A stretch of DNA of 64,000 nucleotides from JBLIRR01 sp049472395 (GTDB taxonomy: Bacteria > SZUA-182 > DTGQ01 > JBLIRR01). The notes beneath the pieces were generated by a model, which saw only the letters and a list, made by a program, of their open reading frames with translations, made no database searches and had not been told where the DNA came from. Both the position numbers and the translations under genes were made by a program. Location: positions 9,571 to 73,570 of the forward strand of contig JBLIRR010000031.1 in NCBI GenBank assembly GCA_049472395.1. Reading direction: 5' to 3'. Numbering within the stretch: the stretch's first letter is position 1; each line of letters begins with the position of its first letter. Positions 59,601-64,000 of the stretch are shown here, one piece after another.

Positions 59601-61180
59601 TAAAATCCATACTCTTGCATGGTGTAGTATGGCAAGAAAGAGAGGGACAAAAAATAAGCGCTGCCCTGGGACAATCGCAGCAGCTGCACGGAGAGCTGGC
59701 AACATTCCGGCGTAAAAAGGAACTGGCGGATGAAAGCTCAAAACGAGTCAAAAAAATCTATTCAACAACCTATACGTTGCTCTCCCTTGGTGAGGAAGTT
59801 GCCATGTTTTATTCCTCGATCCGCTACCGGATTCTCAATGACCAGGTGCGCACTTTTCAGATTCGTCTTCCTCACGATGTTGTCGTGCATGAGATTGTTG
59901 GAGAAGATTTGGAGGAATGGGGCGCACAGGAAAGCGACAATGGCATTACCACCTATACAGTGAAGGTGCTTTATCCTGTTGGCGGAAAATACGACTTATC
60001 AGTACACTATGAAAAGGCATTCGATACAAATAAAATGGAATTTATCACTCCTTCCCTCGATGTTGTTGGCGTTGCTCGGGATGTGGGATATTTGGGAATT
60101 GAAATGCAAGCCCAGGCCGAGATTTTCATTAAAAAACTTTCAAAAGCCCGCTTGATAGACATTCAGAAACTTCCTGATATTATTAAAGAGGATGCCTATT
60201 CTCCGCTTGTATATGCCATTCGATATATGGAGCGACCTTATGAGATATCTTTTGAAATTGTAAAACATGAAAATTTTGAAATGGATGCCGCCATCGCAGA
60301 CCGCATTCAGTATACGTGTGTCATCTCCCCCCATGGAAAATTTCTCGCGCAAGTGCACATATGGATACGTAACAGCCGAAAACAATTCGCCTCATTTATT
60401 CTCCCACAGGGTGCTCAAGTACTAAGCACCTTTTTGGATAATATGAGCGTGACACCCTCGCTGGGTAAGGAGGGGGAACTTCTCTTGCCCCTCAAACGCC
60501 AATCCGTAGATCCCTTTATTGTAGACGTGGTATATGAGGGACCTGAAATAAATCTGAATTATTTGGGTGGCCTCGTCAAACTAGAGTTTCCTCACATTGA
60601 TATTCCGGTATCAATTGTGTCCGCAGATATTTATATTCCTCACCATGTTTATTTCTCAAAGCTATCGGGCGATTTGCTCGAGGCCTCTGTGGCGGGCTTT
60701 GTTCCATGGAGGCAAAATCATAATCAGATTTTTATGGATAACCAAGGGTTCAATTATAATGACCAGCTTCTGAATACAAATCAAATCCCCCAACAAAACC
60801 TTGCCGGGCAGCCCAAGAGTAGCGAATCACTTTCACTTAAAATCAAGCTCCCCACACGTGGGAAGAAAATCTCTCTCAATACCTTCTATGCATCTGAGAG
60901 AGAAAAACTTCACACACGTTTCTTTGCCTGTCATCAGAGTGTATATTATTTAGGGTATATCATTGCATTAATCCTGTTTATTGGCACGGGTTATCTGATT
61001 CCCCTTTATACATATGTGCCTCGCACTCGATTAATGGTGTGCATCATTGGCATATCACTACTTTTCTATTTTATTCCCTTCACCTGGCAGGAAATTCTTT
61101 TTTATTTGATCATCGGGCTTCTTTTACACTACTGCGTGAAAATAGTGAAAAAGAAGATGATCAGATCTCCTCTTACATGA
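56660..61180 (+). CDS. Large polytopic surface protein with duplicated extracytoplasmic halves
   Basis: About 1506 residues from the ATG at 56660; a TTG at 56645 is the alternative, and neither has a good ribosome site. A signal-like helix (VIACCILLFIFSLSL) leads to a beta-rich extracytoplasmic half (to about residue 620), four central membrane helices (about 640-850), a second beta-rich half related to the first (MPWNTFLSLW versus LSWHVVEGLLKK, both followed by VPFL/IPLL and SVNG/FYNGK patterns), and two or three C-terminal helices. I do not recognise the family by name. Its first nine codons come from the upstream relic pseudogene. It is divergent from the macroglobulin gene and followed by a C25 peptidase gene, so a role in the same envelope system is plausible. 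Confidence 0.8.
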   Translation: MLDIKFYNLLNLKKKVIACCILLFIFSLSLRGPAFCQEIPPQQSSPDTISMPWNTFLSLWDQAKEDDAQRKLEFSYEKALYTGSARIDKDDYFIHFQALIFVSTFKNNDTLVPFLSNQLNLESLSVNGHQSTWIEKEGFFQVYIPKQGLHEVSAKFTIVINNKSWPRSFFLPMVMSAKSEVILDVPDINVEAHFDKGVAKDTVLSEAGSRIQGYVPAVDGVTIRWLQKNEGKKKVPLKMGATVHTYLSLEEKGAYSQNEVTFHILQGETNFFTIHVPHIIDILEVNPVTQEGSISQWFTEDTENARLIHIYSSYQQKKEFKVQLIYEHTETKTTYRFSIPTLIPQSVERYENLIAVGSKANVEIQESSARMIERRDVRFLPQEIRQYAKSHALFYYKILGEDFHLEFNVKSHEKAETIKTAIESVEADSVMTEAGALMTKATYSIKNNQAQYLRLTLPENSKLLSAFLKGQEVQPAMDGRHLLIPISKSAENSFPVEIAYLTTTNKFGIFGRRSLYLPEINLSIGELSWKLYCPEAYQIFYFGGNIERKKYSLLTRIDWLLGQVSLATQNQACAGMNREKYDYSKKGLRRRFKSSLSSSESYLDEVMPGNQVQVQIPVTGSRYRFESYLIKGLTPRISFFYVNETIHNSIAMVATVIVFLFLIWTFALLFERSALPEPIKKIKNYLKGVGVVALLGFLLTIFSLGITSSLGKSVVFALFSFGLWQNRQVARRFHKKITGWKSYFPDVLLLGLLFLTMLSFIAGLYSFIVFIFALSIVFHGMFPLWQKITSSRKARKATAIKAVILLIVILSPLLLGMCSGSWAEDREASSLPKLPHAHVNLSWHVVEGLLKKIEQKKKIQQEELDLEYIFGNVNIKGNISERYAHLNLMVPLSILSDDYVKIPLLPSSIPVKDAFYNGKSLTLNEENGYILFEAKKESDKLGMLKMNLIVPVREKGGVQEFIIAAPLIRGGLVELTFGQEIKSILLHGVVWQEREGQKISAALGQSQQLHGELATFRRKKELADESSKRVKKIYSTTYTLLSLGEEVAMFYSSIRYRILNDQVRTFQIRLPHDVVVHEIVGEDLEEWGAQESDNGITTYTVKVLYPVGGKYDLSVHYEKAFDTNKMEFITPSLDVVGVARDVGYLGIEMQAQAEIFIKKLSKARLIDIQKLPDIIKEDAYSPLVYAIRYMERPYEISFEIVKHENFEMDAAIADRIQYTCVISPHGKFLAQVHIWIRNSRKQFASFILPQGAQVLSTFLDNMSVTPSLGKEGELLLPLKRQSVDPFIVDVVYEGPEINLNYLGGLVKLEFPHIDIPVSIVSADIYIPHHVYFSKLSGDLLEASVAGFVPWRQNHNQIFMDNQGFNYNDQLLNTNQIPQQNLAGQPKSSESLSLKIKLPTRGKKISLNTFYASEREKLHTRFFACHQSVYYLGYIIALILFIGTGYLIPLYTYVPRTRLMVCIIGISLLFYFIPFTWQEILFYLIIGLLLHYCVKIVKKKMIRSPLT

Positions 61181-61538
61181 GAGACATAAGTCGCTTTAAT
61201 ATCCCATTGCCTTAAGGCAGGCAGAGTGATACCACTATTTGCTTTGAAGCTGTTGGAGGCGATAAAAAGGCAAACAACTTCCATTCCAACAGAAAAAATT
61301 TAGTTGAATTCTTGAATTCCAGCAACTCCTATCTTCTCACCATGACGGCCATAGATTTGGCTTTCCAGTTCACTTGGTTAGTTTTTGGCTTTTGCAAGAG
61401 CAGCCAGTGTCAGAAAAAATCAATTTCTGCGTAAAAGTTTAATGAAAGCCAAAAAAAGTAGGATTCACCATTAATAAAAAGATAAGGGCTTAAAGAATAG
61501 GATAGTGAGTAGGAGTAAAGGAGTTAAAGGAGACTATT
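61181..61538. other. Intergenic region without recognised gene
   Basis: A perfect 12-base palindrome TGCCTTAAGGCA lies about 35 bases after the stop of the membrane protein, without a T run. From 61230 to 61430 one plus-strand frame is open (DTTICFEAVGGDKKANNFH...) but has no start, ribosome site or recognisable family; it could be an old remnant. A purine-rich AGGAG/AAAGGAG stretch precedes the next gene. Confidence 0.4.
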
Positions 61539-64000
61539 ATGAGAGAGAATAAAAATGACCCTAAAAAAATCTACTGTCTCAATTTATTAAAATCATTATC
61601 TGTTACAAGGCAGATAGATTTTCAGATGAAAGAGGCTATAAACAGATGGCTTATAATTCTATTTGTTGTATTTGCTATAATATTAAGCCCGATGATTTCC
61701 AGGAGTCCAATAATTTCTATGAGCAAAGCGAGCGAAAAAGAAGCTAATAGTGTATCCCTTCAAATAAAGGATAAAGCGAGAGAAGGGCAACTAGCCAAGG
61801 GATTACCCCAAATGAAAGGAAGAGAATCGGTAATGGTTCAGGTAGAGAGCGAAGGGAGCGAAGTTATTTTTCTGAATTATTCCTTGCCTCTGCCAAAACT
61901 TGCGCTGCTTGATGAGAAGATTGAGGGAAAAACAGTGAAGCGACTTATCCTTGGCAATGCTCCCAATACAGGGCATGAGGGGGAGCCTGAGTTGCCGGTA
62001 ATTCCGTCAAAGGTGATTATTCCCGCTCATCGATCTATTGCCAAAATAGACGTAATACGCGGAGAGAAAATTGCCCTTCCTGGCGAGCATTTCATAGAGT
62101 ATGCAAAAGCCATATACCCCTTAATACCTAATGTGGAAATTAAAAAGATCGGTCCCAAAAATGCAATTTATAATTCTGATAATGGATTTCCTCGTAAAAG
62201 TCATTATTTTGTGGGTGTCCAGAAAAAATATGGTGTCTCTGTGGCTATTGTCAATCTTTTTCCGATAACCTATCATCCCAAATCCGGAAAAGTTTATTAT
62301 TATAAAAACATATCACTAAAAATAACGACCGAGCCGGATGCTTCAATTATCAAATCCGGGATTCGTAATCGTCTGGAAAAGTTCGATTCAATAAAATTTG
62401 GGGTAGAAAATCCAGAGACTCTTAATTCCTATAGGAAAAAAGAGGAAGAGATCCCTCTCCCAGCCGGTTCTTTTAATGCTTTGGACAGCTATCAATATGT
62501 GCTTATCACAAGTGAGACAATCAGGGATGCGGATACGGATGTAACGGTACATGATCTTATTGCCCAAAAGCAATCACGCGGTTTAACAGCCGCAATTGTA
62601 ACGATCGAAGAGATATATGATAGCTTTTCCGGCATAGATAACGCGGAAAAACTACGCAATGGAATCATTTGGTTTTACAATAACTGGGAAACCGATTATG
62701 TGCTTCTTGGAGGAGATATTAATATCATTCCAATGCGTAAACTTTGGTGCCAGGCATATGCAGGTGGTGAGGCGGATAATATACCTAGCGACTTATATTT
62801 TCAGTGCTTAGATGGCAGTTATAATTCCGATGGCGATAGTCGCTGGGGAGAGCCTGATGATGGGCAAGATATTCCAGGGGGAAATGGCGATGTGGATTTG
62901 ATGGCAGAACTCTTTATTGGCCGTGCTTCCGCAGAAAATGCTGAGGAGATGTCTAATTTTGTATATAAGACCATAGCCTATGAAAATGAATCCCCGGCGG
63001 AGCCTTATCTTCGTCATGCTTTGATGGCCGGTGAACACCTTGGTTTTGGCGGTGATTCCGAATACGCCAAACTTTCCATGGAGGAGATTCGCCTCGGTTC
63101 GGACGCACATGGATATACGACAGCAGGCTTTGCCGCATCTCCTTTATTTATTGTTGATACATTATATGATGCAGATGGTACATGGCCTAAGAGCGAGATT
63201 ATCGCGGATATCAACTCGAATGAATATAGCATTTTCAACCATCTCGGTCATGCTAATGATCATTATGTCATGAAATTCTATAATGCCGATGCCGATGCTC
63301 TCACCAATACCAATTTTCTTTTTGCTTATTCGCAGGGGTGCATCCCTGGAAATTTTGAAGTCGACTGTATAGGAGAGCATCTTACCACTACTCATCGGCA
63401 TGGTATGTTTGCAGTTGTCTTCAATTCCCGGTATGGATGGGGCAGGCATAATTCTACAGCTGGCCCCAGCCAGCTTTTTGATCGTCAATTCTGGGATGCC
63501 TATTTCGGGGAATACATCCTTAATCTCGGCGCCATGAACGCTTCAAGCCATGAAGATAACCTGTGGGATATTAATGGCGACTGTATTCGCTGGTGTTATT
63601 ATGAGACAAATCTTCTGGGTGATCCGCACACGACAATCCATGGATTGGCCATTGGTCCATTATTAGCATATGACTTGCACACTCATGACGATTCTGCCGG
63701 CGGCAATTCGGATGGGATTATAAATCCCGGAGAGGAAATCGATTTAACTGTGACCCTTATCAATATTGGAAGTGAAGATGCGATAAGTGTCTCTGCCACG
63801 CTGTCAACAGAGGATGACTATATCACAATAACCGATAACTCTGCCGAATTTGGCGATATTCTATGCTGCGGCGCACGCAAGAAGGCGCTTGACAGCTATA
63901 TATTTAATGTTGATCCCAATTGTCCGAGCACTCATAATGCCACCTTTGAGCTGTTAATAACTGATGCTAACAGCGAGAGTTGGTCCTCAGAATTTATTAT
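61539..64000 (+). CDS. C25 (gingipain-type) cysteine peptidase, partial
   Basis: The frame is open from the ATG at 61539 (AAAGGAGA upstream) to the window edge, 820 codons. A long basic N-terminus and one hydrophobic helix (WLIILFVVFAIILSPMI, about 42-58) form the export signal. The propeptide motif GNAPNTGHEGEPELPVIPS is at about 147-165. The catalytic domain has YQYVLITSETIRD, DYVLLGGDINIIP and MAELFIGRASA, then His571 in FNHLGHAND and Cys601 in YSQGCIPG, the C25 dyad. A CARDB-like domain begins at HDDSAGGNSDGIINPGEEID and runs off the window, so the C-terminus is unknown. Gingipain-type peptidases are secreted endopeptidases. This is the second C25 enzyme in the window and has no DUF2341 modules in the visible part. 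Confidence 0.9.
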   Translation, partial: MRENKNDPKKIYCLNLLKSLSVTRQIDFQMKEAINRWLIILFVVFAIILSPMISRSPIISMSKASEKEANSVSLQIKDKAREGQLAKGLPQMKGRESVMVQVESEGSEVIFLNYSLPLPKLALLDEKIEGKTVKRLILGNAPNTGHEGEPELPVIPSKVIIPAHRSIAKIDVIRGEKIALPGEHFIEYAKAIYPLIPNVEIKKIGPKNAIYNSDNGFPRKSHYFVGVQKKYGVSVAIVNLFPITYHPKSGKVYYYKNISLKITTEPDASIIKSGIRNRLEKFDSIKFGVENPETLNSYRKKEEEIPLPAGSFNALDSYQYVLITSETIRDADTDVTVHDLIAQKQSRGLTAAIVTIEEIYDSFSGIDNAEKLRNGIIWFYNNWETDYVLLGGDINIIPMRKLWCQAYAGGEADNIPSDLYFQCLDGSYNSDGDSRWGEPDDGQDIPGGNGDVDLMAELFIGRASAENAEEMSNFVYKTIAYENESPAEPYLRHALMAGEHLGFGGDSEYAKLSMEEIRLGSDAHGYTTAGFAASPLFIVDTLYDADGTWPKSEIIADINSNEYSIFNHLGHANDHYVMKFYNADADALTNTNFLFAYSQGCIPGNFEVDCIGEHLTTTHRHGMFAVVFNSRYGWGRHNSTAGPSQLFDRQFWDAYFGEYILNLGAMNASSHEDNLWDINGDCIRWCYYETNLLGDPHTTIHGLAIGPLLAYDLHTHDDSAGGNSDGIINPGEEIDLTVTLINIGSEDAISVSATLSTEDDYITITDNSAEFGDILCCGARKKALDSYIFNVDPNCPSTHNATFELLITDANSESWSSEFI

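Noticed and set aside
1..64000. Alternative genetic code with TGA as a sense codon
   Set aside because: Several genes end in TGA with normal operon overlaps (for example at 33976-33978, 50968-50970 and 61178-61180), and tryptophan is encoded by TGG throughout.

Overview
The window looks like a chromosome segment of an uncultivated, AT-leaning Gram-negative bacterium. It encodes type IV pilus minor pilins, PilY1-type tip proteins, lipoproteins and very large secreted multidomain proteins (DUF2341, LamG-like, YWTD, LVIVD, dockerin, MopE-like and gingipain-type C25 peptidase modules). That mix is known from Desulfobacterota-like lineages and several candidate phyla; the sequence alone does not let me name the organism. 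TGA is used as an ordinary stop in several genes, so the code is standard, yet two genes contain an in-frame TGA followed by a hairpin resembling a bacterial SECIS.

Layout. 1-0.8 kb: start of an AAA-ATPase-like gene and a GC-rich scrap of a formylglycine-generating-enzyme-type domain. 0.8-6.3 kb (+): sensor histidine kinase, response regulator/kinase hybrid, and a secreted HExxH metallopeptidase-like protein with a C-terminal dockerin. 6.3-26.6 kb (-): a surface operon read right to left: a 4372-residue C25 peptidase, a PilY1 protein, FimT/GspH-like pilin, PilV-, PilW- and PilX-like proteins, plus a small membrane protein gene. 27.3-31.8 kb (+): a repeat-containing lipoprotein and two Hsp70-like ATPases. 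31.8-32.4 kb (-): a small secreted protein with an in-frame TGA. 32.8-39.4 kb (+): a second minor pilin/PilY1 operon. 39.9-44.2 kb: small accessory genes (secreted protein, membrane protein, flavodoxin-like reductase, YiiX-like hydrolase next to an attC-like element, unknown secreted protein). 44.3-56.2 kb (-): an alpha-2-macroglobulin gene whose thioester cysteine codon is TGA, coupled to a 2213-residue LVIVD-repeat protein with three degenerate clan CD peptidase-like domains. 56.5-61.2 kb (+): a pseudogene relic fused to the start of a large polytopic surface protein. 61.5 kb-end (+): a second C25 peptidase, cut by the window edge.

How it may work together (inference): the two pilus-tip gene sets each carry a PilY1 whose von Willebrand A domain has been invaded by different beta-sandwich modules, and one is made in the same operon as a giant cysteine peptidase. 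Opposite these stands an alpha-2-macroglobulin protease trap. The window thus reads as an adhesion/proteolysis/anti-proteolysis surface locus.

The most striking point is the macroglobulin gene. The two halves are in one frame, interrupted only by TGA at the position of the thioester cysteine. A perfect 7-bp stem with a GGU loop begins 10 nt after the TGA. This would make a selenocysteine-containing macroglobulin if recoding occurs, and a pseudogene if not.
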